Part shown: positions 48,309 through 56,646 of the stretch, piece after piece
Position numbering within the stretch: the first letter of the stretch is position 1
Layout of the letters: every line of letters starts with the position of its first letter
NCBI RefSeq assembly: GCF_030161375.1
Contig: NZ_BSSQ01000007.1
Location: 21,468 to 85,467, forward strand
DNA length: 64,000 bases
Reading direction: 5' to 3'
Origin: Paenibacillus glycanilyticus
GTDB taxonomy: Bacteria; Bacillota; Bacilli; Paenibacillales; Paenibacillaceae
Translations under genes and position numbers: made by a program
Notes under the pieces: generated by a model
What the model saw: only the letters and a program-made list of their open reading frames with translations
The model's database searches: none
What the model was told of the DNA's origin: nothing

Positions 48309-49139
48309 ATGAAACGGGAAGAATCTTACCTCTTTACGGTATTCAAATACTTGACGCTCGCTATCGCCTTGTTCGTTGTGTTTTTCCCCTTGTATTCCGT
48401 CTTTATCGGCGCGTTCAAGACGCAAGTGGAATATTACCAAACCGGGCTGCGGCTGCCTGCTGATCTATTTAACTTTGACAACTTTAGCAAGGTGATCGAC
48501 ATAGGCAAGCTTGGACTGGGCTTTAAAAACATACTGATCATTCTCGTTATAGCGGTTGCCGGCAATGTCTTGTTCGGAACGATGGTCGCTTATGCGGTTG
48601 GGCGATTTGATTTCAAGCTGAAAAAGCCGATTATGGGCATGTACCTGATTGCTCAGGTTATTCCGATGGTCACGACGCAAGTGGCTACGTTCAGCGTAAT
48701 TAAATCCCTTCATTTGTACAATACGATGGGCGGTCCGATTATTTTGTATCTGGGAGCGGACGTGCTTCAAATCGTAATTTACTTGCAGTTTGTGAATAGC
48801 ATTCCGAAGGATTTGGACGAAAGCGCGATGATTGAAGGGGCTTCCTTGTTCCGAATTTACCGCTCTATTATTTTCCCGCTGCTGGCGCCTGCCACGGCAA
48901 CGCTCGTGATCCTCAAAACGATCTCGATCTATAACGATTTCTATACTCCTTACCTATACATGCCAAGCCAGAAGCTGAAGGTCGTATCGACCGCCATCTA
49001 TTCTTTTGTCGGGCCTAATGCGGCTCAACTAAACGTGATCTCTGCCGGCATTCTTATTATTTTCATACCGACATTGCTGCTGTTCCTGTTCCTCCAGCGT
49101 TATATTTTTGCCGGAGTAACAAATGGCGCTGTCAAATAG
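48309..49139 (+). CDS. MalG/UgpE-type sugar ABC transporter permease (ABC 3)
   Basis: This 276-residue second permease has about six helices, the first at about 12-33. The EAA loop is LDESAMIEGASLFRIYRSIIFPLLAP, and the C-terminus reads LQRYIFAGVTNGAVK, the usual CUT1 ending. It is translated from ATG 48309 behind GAGGGATAACGGG, immediately after the first permease. It forms the pore with that protein. Confidence 0.92.
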   Translation: MKREESYLFTVFKYLTLAIALFVVFFPLYSVFIGAFKTQVEYYQTGLRLPADLFNFDNFSKVIDIGKLGLGFKNILIILVIAVAGNVLFGTMVAYAVGRFDFKLKKPIMGMYLIAQVIPMVTTQVATFSVIKSLHLYNTMGGPIILYLGADVLQIVIYLQFVNSIPKDLDESAMIEGASLFRIYRSIIFPLLAPATATLVILKTISIYNDFYTPYLYMPSQKLKVVSTAIYSFVGPNAAQLNVISAGILIIFIPTLLLFLFLQRYIFAGVTNGAVK

Positions 49140-49175
49140 CTAAACGGAAGTTATTCATAAGGGAGTGCATCAACG

Positions 49176-50120
49176 TTGAAACAATGGAATGAAACTGTGA
49201 ACGGTATGACATGGGGCTGGACAGGCGTGCGCGGTACATGGGCAAGTCCCGAGGCGGAACACTCCATGTCGGAGATGACGAAGCTGAACGTCAACTGGGT
49301 GGCGATAGCTCTAGCCGCCGAACAAGAAACACCGCAGTCTACGGTTATTCCTTATTGGGAGGAACCAACCGTAACGGATGATGAAGCGATATGGGCAATA
49401 CGGGAGGCGAAGCGGCACGGGTTAAACGTATGCTTGAAGCCGGTCGTCAACTGCGCGAACGGCACTTGGCGGGCTCACATTAACTTCTTTGACGATGAGG
49501 TGCCAGGCGAGCCTAGCTGGGCGGAGTGGTTCAGTTCTTACGGTTCATTTATTAAGCATTATGCCGCAATAGCGGAAGCGGAAGGCTGCGAGATGCTCTG
49601 CATCGGCTGCGAAATGGTACAGACCGACAAGCGGGATAAGGAATGGCGCGCTTTAATAGCGGAGGTTCGCGAGATTTACAGCGGTCTTATTACTTATAAC
49701 TGCGACAAATACCAGGAGGAGCGGGTTGCCTGGTGGGATGCTGTCGATATGATTTCTTCCAGCGGCTATTATCCCGTTGATCAATGGGAAACTCAGCTTG
49801 ACCGGATCGAAGCGGCCGTGAAGCGCTGGAACAAACCGTTTTTCTTCATGGAGGCCGGTTGCCCTAGCCGTGAAGGCTCTCCTATGAGGCCCAATGACTG
49901 GTCGCTTCCCGGCGGTCCTTCCGAACTTGAGCAAAAGCGTTATTACGAAGCGATGTTCGAAGCTTGCTCGAAGCGGGAATGGATGCAGGGCTACATGCTC
50001 TGGGATTGGCCGGCCAGGTTGTATAACGCTGACGAAGCGGCAAGCAACGACGATTATTGCATGTACGGCAAAATCGCGGCTGCGGTCATAAGCGAACATT
50101 ATGGGCGACTCCAATCCTAG
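49176..50120 (+). CDS. GH113-like glycoside hydrolase (possible cytoplasmic beta-mannanase or mannosidase)
   Basis: This 314-residue TIM-barrel enzyme is encoded inside the ABC 3 operon, from a TTG start with GGGAGTG upstream. Motifs match GH113-type clan A enzymes: WGWTGVRGTWASPEAEHSM near the start, the proposed acid/base E146 in CIGCEMVQTD, the proposed nucleophile E226 in FFMEAGCPSREGS, and WMQGYMLWDWPARLY near the C-terminus. GH113 members cleave beta-1,4-mannan or manno-oligosaccharides. No signal peptide is present, so it would act on sugar after import. The operon setting suggests that ABC 3 carries its substrate, possibly manno-oligosaccharides; this is inference. Confidence 0.75.
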   Translation: MKQWNETVNGMTWGWTGVRGTWASPEAEHSMSEMTKLNVNWVAIALAAEQETPQSTVIPYWEEPTVTDDEAIWAIREAKRHGLNVCLKPVVNCANGTWRAHINFFDDEVPGEPSWAEWFSSYGSFIKHYAAIAEAEGCEMLCIGCEMVQTDKRDKEWRALIAEVREIYSGLITYNCDKYQEERVAWWDAVDMISSSGYYPVDQWETQLDRIEAAVKRWNKPFFFMEAGCPSREGSPMRPNDWSLPGGPSELEQKRYYEAMFEACSKREWMQGYMLWDWPARLYNADEAASNDDYCMYGKIAAAVISEHYGRLQS

Positions 50121-50139
50121 TCTTCTATTGTCTTTTCAC

Positions 50140-50162
50140 CTAACAAAACCGATGGTTGTTAG
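50140..50162 (+). promoter_or_regulatory. Candidate LacI-type operator
   Basis: CTAACAA (50140-50146) is the inverse of TTGTTAG (50156-50162). It matches the half-sites at the LacI-family gene promoter (42712 and 42741). Confidence 0.45.
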
Positions 50163-50219
50163 CATAATTGATGACAATAAAAACAAATAAACTTCATGTA
50201 AATTTATTTTTAGAGACGT

Positions 50220-50244
50220 TATGATGAATATGTAAGCGATACCA
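50220..50244 (+). promoter_or_regulatory. Promoter -10 and cre-like box upstream of the ABC 3 binding protein
   Basis: TATGAT (50220-50225) is followed by TGTAAGCGATACCA (50231-50244), which fits the cre consensus at all but one position. This suggests a separate, glucose-repressed promoter for the binding-protein gene. Confidence 0.55.
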
Positions 50245-50305
50245 AATTGTGCAACAAAATTAAAGAGTAGCTTTGAAAAAACCAAATTGCAGGGGGTAAC
50301 TTTCG

Positions 50306-51652
50306 ATGAACAAAAGTTTTGCAATTACGTTGGTTCTGGCTTTAACCGCCGTTCTCACGGCTGCTTGCGGAGGCAACAATGCAGGCAATAACAATGCAGC
50401 GACGGCTACGAATTCGGGCAGCAACAATGCCACGGCGTCTAATGACGCCAGCGCGACAGACGCGGGTGCTGCGACAGACGCTCCAAGCGAACTAAGCGGC
50501 ACCATTAAAGTACTCACGCAAAGAACGGACTATGTCAATGACGGGACCTTCGACAGATATGCAGCCGAGTTCAAGAAAAAATATCCAAACGCAAAAGTGG
50601 AATTCGAAGGTCTTACAAACTATGCGACGGACATTCAAGTTCGCTTGACGACCGGCGAGGCGGGCGACGTTCTGATGATTCCGGCGGGCCTTGCAACATC
50701 GGAATACAGCAAGTACTTCGAACCGCTTCCGGATGAATGGTTCAATAATGTTTATTTCGCTGACAATACGTTGTTTGACGGCAAACGTTACGGGCTGTCG
50801 ACCGGCGTAAATACGCAAGGGATCGTCTATAACAAAAAAGCATTCGCGGCAGCGGGCATTGATAAAGCGCCAACAACGCTCGATGAACTGTATGCCGATG
50901 CCGAGAAGCTGAAAGCAGCAAAAATTACGCCTCTGTATATGAACTATGGCGCGCAATGGCCAATGGGCAACTGGGGGGATGGCTCTGCTTGGTATGTGAA
51001 CGGCGATCCGCAATTCGCAACGAAACAAGTATCCGAAGAGGCGCCATTCCAATTGGATAACGCTTGGGGCACGCTCGCGACCATCGGCCGCACTTTCGTT
51101 GAAAAAGGTTACGTAGAGAAAGACTTGTACACGAACAACTGGGAAATGTCCAAAGGCGAAGTCGCAAGCGGCAAAGCGGCGATGTATTTCCTCGGCAACT
51201 GGGTAATCCCGCAAATTATTGGAGCAGGCGCAGCATCCGAGGATATTGGCTTCTTCCCTCTTCCATATGATAACAGCGGCAAATACAACGCTCCGCTTGG
51301 CTCCGATTATTTCGTAGCCGTAAGCAAAGACAGCAAGAACAAGGATTTAGCTAAAGCTTGGGTAGAGTTCTTCGTCAAAGAATCCGGGTATGTGGAAGAT
51401 TCAGGCTTTATGCCAATCGACAAATCGGCGCAATCCTCCATTCCGCAATTGGCGGAGTTCCAATCTTATAATCCAACGCTGATCGAGAGCGAAGCAACGG
51501 ATCCGAAATACAATGAAATTGCGAACAAAGCGCAAATCGGCATCGGCACTGGCGACTATGTCCAAGAATATATCGTAGCGGATGATCTTAAGGCCGCATT
51601 CGATAAGTTGAATAAGAAATGGAAAGACGCAAAAACAGCTTTAGGCTACTAA
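50306..51652 (+). CDS. Extracellular solute-binding lipoprotein (ABC 3)
   Basis: This 448-residue CUT1-type sugar receptor has the lipobox LTAAC with C21 lipidated, a long Asn/Ala/Thr linker (about 22-65), and then the SBP family 1 fold (IKVLTQRTDYVNDGTFDRYAAEFKKKYP, VASGKAAMYFLGNWVIPQI, LGSDYFVAVSKDSKNKDLA). It starts at ATG 50306 behind GCAGGGGG. It is the last gene of the ABC 3 locus, and has its own promoter with cre and LacI-type sites, presumably to make the binding protein in excess over the permeases. Confidence 0.92.
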   Translation: MNKSFAITLVLALTAVLTAACGGNNAGNNNAATATNSGSNNATASNDASATDAGAATDAPSELSGTIKVLTQRTDYVNDGTFDRYAAEFKKKYPNAKVEFEGLTNYATDIQVRLTTGEAGDVLMIPAGLATSEYSKYFEPLPDEWFNNVYFADNTLFDGKRYGLSTGVNTQGIVYNKKAFAAAGIDKAPTTLDELYADAEKLKAAKITPLYMNYGAQWPMGNWGDGSAWYVNGDPQFATKQVSEEAPFQLDNAWGTLATIGRTFVEKGYVEKDLYTNNWEMSKGEVASGKAAMYFLGNWVIPQIIGAGAASEDIGFFPLPYDNSGKYNAPLGSDYFVAVSKDSKNKDLAKAWVEFFVKESGYVEDSGFMPIDKSAQSSIPQLAEFQSYNPTLIESEATDPKYNEIANKAQIGIGTGDYVQEYIVADDLKAAFDKLNKKWKDAKTALGY

Positions 51653-51670
51653 TAAACGAAATACAGAACA

Positions 51671-51716
51671 CAACAAGACCTCGCTTCTGGAGCTTCCGGA
51701 GTGGGGTCTTGCTGTG
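51671..51716 (+). terminator. Probable terminator of the ABC 3 locus
   Basis: CAAGACC (51674-51680) pairs with GGTCTTG (51705-51711), with inner TGGAGC/CCGGAG pairing. There is no T-run, so its strength is uncertain. Confidence 0.5.
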
Positions 51717-51763
51717 CCCGCGAATACTCCTATACAATTGAACTAGATGGAAGGAGGCGTCTA

Positions 51764-52732
51764 ATGGAAAAGGTAAAGGTTACGGGAACCGATCTACTTA
51801 GTTCATCGCTTGCCCTTGGCGGCGTTCCGTTTGGGAGCAAGTTAAACGATGAGCAATCTTTTGCGCTTATGGACGCTTACGCGGATTACGGCGGCAATAT
51901 GGTCGATACGGCAGAAGTGTACGCGAATTGGCTGCCGGGCGAGCAAAGCGTCAGCGAATCCACGATTGGCAAGTGGATGAAGTCCCGCGGCAACCGCAAT
52001 CACTTGATCGTAACGACCAAAGGGGCGCATCCTCGCATGTCGACGATGCATATTTCCCGCATGTCGCCGCAGGACATTAGAGAAGACGTTGAAGGAAGCC
52101 TCGGGAGACTGCAGGTCGATCATATCGATCTATACTGGCTGCATCGGGATGATCGGAACCGCGATGTAGGCGAGATCGTGGAATCGCTGAATGCTCTTGT
52201 TCGGGAAGGGAAAATCCGGTATTTCGGCTTGTCCAACTGGACGACGGATCGAATTCGGGAAGCGCAAGCTTATGCGGCCTCCCATGGGCTGCAACCGTTC
52301 AGCGCGAACCAGCCGATGTGGAGTCTTGCATCCGTTGACCTCTCGCAAGCGGAAGATCAAACGCTTGTTGCCATGGATGAGGGAATGTTTGCCTTGCATC
52401 GCGAAGCGGGGCTAACGGCTATACCGTATTCGTCCCAGGCGCAAGGTTTGTTCACCAAGCTGGCTGAAGGCCGGCTTTCTCTTGACGATGATACGGCTGC
52501 GCCTATGTATCGTTCCGATTCCAATCGGATGAAACTCGGGAGAATTCGTACGCTTGCGGAAGAGAAAGGGATTGCCGTCAGTCAGCTTGTCCTTTCGTAT
52601 ATGCTGTCACAGCCTTTTCCGACGATTCCGATTATCGGCTGCCATTCCCATGCCCAGCTGGAAGATTCCATACAGGCAGATAAGGTTCGATTGACGGAAG
52701 AGGAAGTGGCTTTCCTCGATTTGCGTGCTTAA
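51764..52732 (+). CDS. Aldo/keto reductase
   Basis: ATG 51764 has GGAAGGAGGCG upstream; the longer frame overlaps the terminator. The 322-residue NAD(P)-dependent oxidoreductase shows the AKR residues: Asp and Tyr in MVDTAEVYANWLPGEQSVSE, Lys in IVTTKGAHPR and His in DLYWLHRDD, with the cofactor segment IPIIGCHSHAQLEDSI near the end. It is close to YajO/Tas-like reductases. It converges with an AraC gene and shares a terminator with it. The substrate is unknown; sugar or aldehyde reduction is likely. Confidence 0.9.
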   Translation: MEKVKVTGTDLLSSSLALGGVPFGSKLNDEQSFALMDAYADYGGNMVDTAEVYANWLPGEQSVSESTIGKWMKSRGNRNHLIVTTKGAHPRMSTMHISRMSPQDIREDVEGSLGRLQVDHIDLYWLHRDDRNRDVGEIVESLNALVREGKIRYFGLSNWTTDRIREAQAYAASHGLQPFSANQPMWSLASVDLSQAEDQTLVAMDEGMFALHREAGLTAIPYSSQAQGLFTKLAEGRLSLDDDTAAPMYRSDSNRMKLGRIRTLAEEKGIAVSQLVLSYMLSQPFPTIPIIGCHSHAQLEDSIQADKVRLTEEEVAFLDLRA

Positions 52733-52757
52733 GGATACCCTCAGCGGTATCCTTTTT
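52731..52757. terminator. Rho-independent terminator shared by convergent genes
   Basis: AAGGATACC (52731-52739) pairs with GGTATCCTT (52746-52754), followed by T on the + strand. Confidence 0.85.
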
Positions 52758-53646
52758 CTTTTACTCCGTTTTTTTGATACTCCTTTGGCGTCATGCCCCG
52801 ATCCTTCTTGAATGCCTGAATGAAATGGTTCACATGATTAAAGCCAACTCTTTGAGCGATTTCGGTTATGCTGTATTCCGTCGATTGCAAGAGCTCGCAG
52901 CTTTTGTTAATCCGGTATTGGACCAAATAGGAATAAGGGGTCCTATGTATGCTTGTTTTAAAGCTCCGGGTGCATTCCGACACGCTCAAATGAGCGGCAT
53001 CGGCAATGTCCTTCAGCGTGATCGGATCGGCATAGCTTTGGTGGATGAAGCTGAGCATGAGCTGCAATCTCTCCTGCTTAAGCCGATTATGCTTGGAGGA
53101 CTCCTCCGAGGGCAAAGTCATGTTCGAGATGAGGATGAGCCATAATTGAACCGTCTTGATCGAAATTTCATATTGCCATCCCCAGTTGTTCTTCGATTCG
53201 AATTCCTGTTTCAACTCCCACAGAATGCGCAAAATTTGCTTCTGCCACTCTGTCTCTCCTCTGATCTCATAGGATAACAAATAAGAATTGGTGATGGGGA
53301 GGACGTGGTTTTTTTCCATGGCGCTGCCCGAATAAAAGGCAAGCAGCTTCTCCGGAAAGTTAAAGCTGACGTATTCTCCGTCATGCGTTAAGCGCGTAAC
53401 GACGTGAAGGACGCTTTTATTAATAAACACAGCTTGCCCTTCGCGCAAATGAAAGTCTATTCCGTTGATCTGAATCGTTAAACTCCCTTTAGTGGCTAAC
53501 GTGATCTGCAGCTCTTGGTGCCAATGCAGATCGTTAAACCCTCTGCCTTTTGGGATGGTTTGGCGAAGCGTATGCGTGTACATGATATAAGGGAAAGTCT
53601 GGTCCGGATATTGAATGGCCTCGTGCAGTTGCTTGTCCACCGTCAT
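52741..53646 (-). CDS. AraC-family regulator with N-terminal cupin domain
   Basis: The start at 53646 is chosen because AAAGGAG lies immediately upstream on the minus strand; a further 17 codons would lack a site. The 301-residue protein has a cupin at about 20-100 (DLHWHQELQITLATKGSLTIQING). AraC helices are at about 205-295 (ITLKDIADAAHLSVSECTRSF, YSITEIAQRVGFNHVNHFIQAF, MTPKEYQ). It is divergent from the EamA transporter, with about 140 bases between, and may control it. Confidence 0.9.
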   Translation of the reverse strand: MTVDKQLHEAIQYPDQTFPYIMYTHTLRQTIPKGRGFNDLHWHQELQITLATKGSLTIQINGIDFHLREGQAVFINKSVLHVVTRLTHDGEYVSFNFPEKLLAFYSGSAMEKNHVLPITNSYLLSYEIRGETEWQKQILRILWELKQEFESKNNWGWQYEISIKTVQLWLILISNMTLPSEESSKHNRLKQERLQLMLSFIHQSYADPITLKDIADAAHLSVSECTRSFKTSIHRTPYSYLVQYRINKSCELLQSTEYSITEIAQRVGFNHVNHFIQAFKKDRGMTPKEYQKNGVKEKGYR

Positions 53647-53789
53647 TCTCCTTTGTCTGACGATATTTCGATATAAATGAAGGATATTATTGCACAAAAT
53701 AATTTCGTACGATGATATTATTATATCCGGCTAAGGCTAACCCTTACAATTCCTGTGCACAGGCAATTGTTTATTCGCGTGGAGGAACA

Positions 53790-54701
53790 ATGCTTAAATT
53801 AACGAAAACGTCATTACCCACCCATCCATTTCTATTGTTGTTGATCAGTATATTGTCCGTGTCTATTTCATCGATCCTTATCAAATTCTCGGATACGCCT
53901 ACCTCTGTGGCTGGCATGTACCGGTTGTTTATTTCCGTTATCCTCATGTTGCCTTTTGTTCCGTGGAAGCGGCTTCGCCTCATAAGGTTGAACAGAAAAG
54001 AGTGGAGCATCGCCCTGTTAGCGGGCATTTTGTTAGGTTTGCATTTTCTATGCTGGATGGAATCGCTCGCCTACACCTCGGTCGCAAGCTCCATGGTCAT
54101 TCTTGCGCTACAGCCGCTTTTTGTCCTGATTGGCGCCTACTTCTTATTTAAGGAAAAGGTCAACCTCGTCACGATTGTCTGCTTGGCCGCGGCTCTTGGC
54201 GGTTCGATCCTTATTGCTTGGGGGGATATAGGCGTATCGAGGGAGGCGTTAATCGGAGACGGCTTATCGCTGCTTGGCACGTTTTTTGTATCGGCCTATA
54301 TGCTCTCCGGGCAAAAAATAAGCAGCAAAATCGACGCGAACGTATATAGCGTTATCGTGTTTTTCATCGGCGGAGTCGTGTTGCTGAGCTACAATTTGCT
54401 GAGTGGCTTCTCGTTAACGGAATATTCGTCATCCGATTGGACTTACTTCTTGCTGCTTGCGATCATCCCGACGATTTTTGGGCAGTTTTTGTTTAACGTG
54501 TTGTTAAAAACAATCGGAGCAACAACAGTGTCGGTGGGGATTATCGGCGAGCCCGTTCTGGCTATACTTCTCGCGTATCTTTTGCTGGGAGAAACGATTT
54601 CTTCCTTCCAGCTTATCGGCGGGATGATCACTTTATCCGGCATGGGCATGTATTTCTGGTCTAAATCTTTGATAGCTGGACGGAAAGTGGAGAGCCACTG
54701 A
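53790..54701 (+). CDS. EamA/DMT-family transporter
   Basis: ATG 53790 follows GTGGAGGAAC. This 303-residue membrane protein has about ten transmembrane helices in two EamA halves (the first about 10-135, the second about 155-290). The half-repeat signatures PLFVLIGAYFLFKEKVNL and EPVLAILLAYLLLGETISSFQLIGGMITLSG are diagnostic. Members export metabolites such as amino acids or nucleotides, but the substrate cannot be inferred. It may be regulated by the divergent AraC gene. A compact terminator follows. Confidence 0.9.
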   Translation: MLKLTKTSLPTHPFLLLLISILSVSISSILIKFSDTPTSVAGMYRLFISVILMLPFVPWKRLRLIRLNRKEWSIALLAGILLGLHFLCWMESLAYTSVASSMVILALQPLFVLIGAYFLFKEKVNLVTIVCLAAALGGSILIAWGDIGVSREALIGDGLSLLGTFFVSAYMLSGQKISSKIDANVYSVIVFFIGGVVLLSYNLLSGFSLTEYSSSDWTYFLLLAIIPTIFGQFLFNVLLKTIGATTVSVGIIGEPVLAILLAYLLLGETISSFQLIGGMITLSGMGMYFWSKSLIAGRKVESH

Positions 54702-54732
54702 ATGCCTGGTGACAAGAACATAGTAACATTGT

Positions 54733-54756
54733 AAGCCGCATAAATTGCGGCTTTTT
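54733..54756 (+). terminator. Rho-independent terminator after the EamA gene
   Basis: AAGCCGCA (54733-54740) pairs with TGCGGCTT (54746-54753), followed by T. Confidence 0.9.
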
Positions 54757-54859
54757 ATTTTATGTTATCAATTTCTTGTCACAATGAAATGACAAGGACT
54801 TTCCCGATAAGATCCTCCATTACGCCAGCTGCAGATTACAAAATCAGCGACAGTGTTTA

Positions 54860-54938
54860 TTAAGCTGGCGGAGAACGATAGCTCAATCATGACACGACGG
54901 CAGCCGGCCTCAGAACGATCGGCTGCCATCGTTACGCT
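54860..54938 (+). repeat. Structured repeat R1 (array left boundary)
   Basis: It begins AAGCTGGCGGAGAACGATAGCTCAA, followed by ACACGACGGCAGCCG, a loop, and CGGCTGCCATCGT; GGCAGCCG (54899-54906) pairs with CGGCTGCC (54920-54927). It is the first copy of a two-part element (AACTAWCG-type half-hairpin, then a GC-rich hairpin) found ten times up to 61553. CGCCAGCT at 54823 is also the inverse of AGCTGGCG at 54863. Confidence 0.65.
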
Positions 54939-54998
54939 AATGGGTAGGTTGCTTCCAATATGTGTTAAAATCATGAGGACTAAAAAGGAGTGATATGC

Positions 54999-55304
54999 TT
55001 GGCTTTTAATGATACTTTTAGGTTTGGAGCCCATGCAATAATACTTAATTCCAATGGACAGGTTCTTCAATTAAAGAGGACATATGGAGATAAGGGGTGG
55101 AGTTTCCCTGGTGGTAGTGTTGAGCCTGGCGAAACCATTCATCAGGCATTATATCGAGAATGTCGTGAAGAACTTGGAACAGAAGTAAGGGATGTACACT
55201 CCGAATTTAGGTGGCTGCATTTATCAGAATTAAGTGAGATTCATCTAATAAGGGTCTTAGATGCCTTAGAGTTTAAGGGTCAAGTTACGAGTCGAGCATT
55301 CTGA
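54999..55304 (+). CDS. Nudix hydrolase, internally shortened
   Basis: TTG 54999 is the likely start (AAAGGAG eight bases upstream); a GTG at 54990 overlaps that site. The protein begins [16 protein letters not shown]. The Nudix box is intact: [23 protein letters not shown], which coordinates the metal for pyrophosphate hydrolysis of a nucleoside diphosphate-X substrate. The product is about 101 residues, short against 130-150 for related proteins. The stretch between DVHSE and [12 protein letters not shown] looks contracted, as if about 25-30 residues of the beta strands had been deleted in frame. The C-terminal end ([10 protein letters not shown]) looks like a normal family ending. It is the first gene of the repeat-flanked array; activity is doubtful. 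Confidence 0.8.
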   Translation: MAFNDTFRFGAHAIILNSNGQVLQLKRTYGDKGWSFPGGSVEPGETIHQALYRECREELGTEVRDVHSEFRWLHLSELSEIHLIRVLDALEFKGQVTSRAF

Positions 55305-55314
55305 TACACTTGTT

Positions 55315-55350
55315 CAATTGAACTATCGAAGAACTATAGTACATACAACA
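55315..55350 (+). repeat. Structured repeat R2 (partial)
   Basis: TTGAACTATCGAAGAACTAT followed by AGTACATACAACACA: the left half of the element without the GC-rich hairpin, lying directly after the Nudix stop and before the GNAT ribosome site. Confidence 0.55.
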
Positions 55351-55375
55351 CACTTTGTTGAGAGGGGACGATTTC

Positions 55376-55822
55376 ATGTATTTCAGAAATCTTGTTCAGG
55401 AAGATTTAGAACGATGTATATCGTTATTTATTGAAGTCTTTAACCAGCCTCCCTGGAATAATAAATGGACATACGAAGTCGCCAAACAATTGTTCTTAGA
55501 CTTCTGGGAAACACCAGGTTTTCGAGGGTTTGTGGCGATTGACGAAGCTAACGAAAACTCAATTGTTGCAACGCTGATAGGGAAAGAAAAGCAATGGTGG
55601 AGAGGTAAGGAATATTTAATCGAAGAATTCTTTGTTAAATCTGAGTTGCAGGGACGTGGTGTTGGCTCGAAATTGCTCGAGTTTATTTATTCGGATATTA
55701 AACCTTTAGGCATAGACAATGTAATTTTACTTACAAATACGTTTGCACCTGCGTACAATTTCTATTTGAAAAGAGAATTCAAAGAGAATCAAACATTAAG
55801 ACTGTTGTACAAAAATATTTGA
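55376..55822 (+). CDS. GNAT-family N-acetyltransferase
   Basis: ATG 55376 follows GAGAGGGGACG. The 148-residue protein has the GNAT fold: motif A as IEEFFVKSELQGRGVGSKLLEFI (acetyl-CoA pyrophosphate loop Q-x-x-G-x-G), then NVILLTNTFAPAYNFYLKREF with the conserved Tyr near the C-terminus. Close firmicute relatives are generic acetyltransferases, some acting on aminoglycosides or other amines, but the substrate is not evident. AT-rich codon use sets it apart from the upstream GH genes. It is followed by a full copy of the repeat (R3). Confidence 0.88.
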   Translation: MYFRNLVQEDLERCISLFIEVFNQPPWNNKWTYEVAKQLFLDFWETPGFRGFVAIDEANENSIVATLIGKEKQWWRGKEYLIEEFFVKSELQGRGVGSKLLEFIYSDIKPLGIDNVILLTNTFAPAYNFYLKREFKENQTLRLLYKNI

Positions 55823-55902
55823 TTTTTCGTTAAGGTTATTCCACTACCATGAAAGAACGAACTAACTTTAATGCTCTGTGGTGCAAATATCAGATGCATG
55901 GA

Positions 55903-55974
55903 TGGCTAACGGGAGACATTAGTTCAACATACAATGCGGCAGGCGGCCATAAATTAGCTGCCGTTGTGTTTATT
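55903..55974 (+). repeat. Structured repeat R3
   Basis: GGCTAACGGGAGACATTAG with TTCAACATACAA, then the hairpin CGGCAG (55937-55942) with CTGCCG (55958-55963). This is a complete copy between the GNAT gene and the next gene. Confidence 0.65.
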
Positions 55975-56065
55975 TGAATGACAGAATTATTTTAACAGTG
56001 GCGCAACGTTACAATATATTAAATATCGTCCATATCAAGTGATTTGGGAAGATAAGGAGTCTATT

Positions 56066-56505
56066 ATGGCGGTCACAATCATTATTTTAAGTGTATTTTA
56101 TTCTTTGGAGTAAAGCACATACTTTACCGAATATCAGGCGGTGATTATGCAACACTGGTAAGCTGGTCAATTAAATGCTCCACCTTCTTTTTACTACTTA
56201 GCTCTATCGCTACTATGTATGATGATTATCAAAAGAATAAATCGCTTGATATTTTGATTGGATTGGTTAGTGGCAATACGACTGAATTTTTTCGAGAATA
56301 TTTATTTGTAGCGATCAATTTGTTTTTCATAAGCATAGAAATCATTACAAAATGGATAGGGAAATGGTGGCGAGGCACCTACAATTTGACTCTACAGAAA
56401 AATGATAAACGCATGATGGCTTACACGATTATCCTCGTTATCAATCCGATCTTGAACATTTATTATATTGGTTTAGTGATATTGAAACTTTGGAATACTC
56501 CATAA
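56066..56505 (+). pseudogene. Frameshifted small membrane protein gene
   Basis: ATG 56066 has AAGGAGTC upstream and reads MAVTIIILSVFYSLE before a stop at 56111. A different frame, open without stops from before 56101 to 56505, continues the same kind of hydrophobic protein (GVKHILYRISGGDYATLVSW, then a membrane helix before MYDDYQKNKSLD, and two more helices: FVAINLFFISIEIITKW and IILVINPILNIYYIGLVIL). One base lost near the T-rich stretch 56093-56106 would explain it. The intact ancestor would have been about 145 residues with three or four transmembrane helices. I do not recognise the family. A short product from ATG 56215 could still be made. The unit is followed by repeat R4. Confidence 0.55.
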
Positions 56506-56510
56506 ATCAT

Positions 56511-56577
56511 CACGCTAACGAGGAACTTTAATTTAGAACCAGCCGGGAGCAGTTTCCGCCGTGGATGCTGCTCCTTC
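56511..56577 (+). repeat. Structured repeat R4
   Basis: GCTAACGAGGAAC followed by a hairpin GGGAGCAG with CTGCTCC. It lies right after the frameshifted membrane gene. Confidence 0.65.
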
Positions 56578-56646
56578 TGTCATTAAGTGATGAACAGGAT
56601 AGTTAGAAAAAGCTTGCCGCAGCATCCAAAAAGGAGGAGTGATGTT

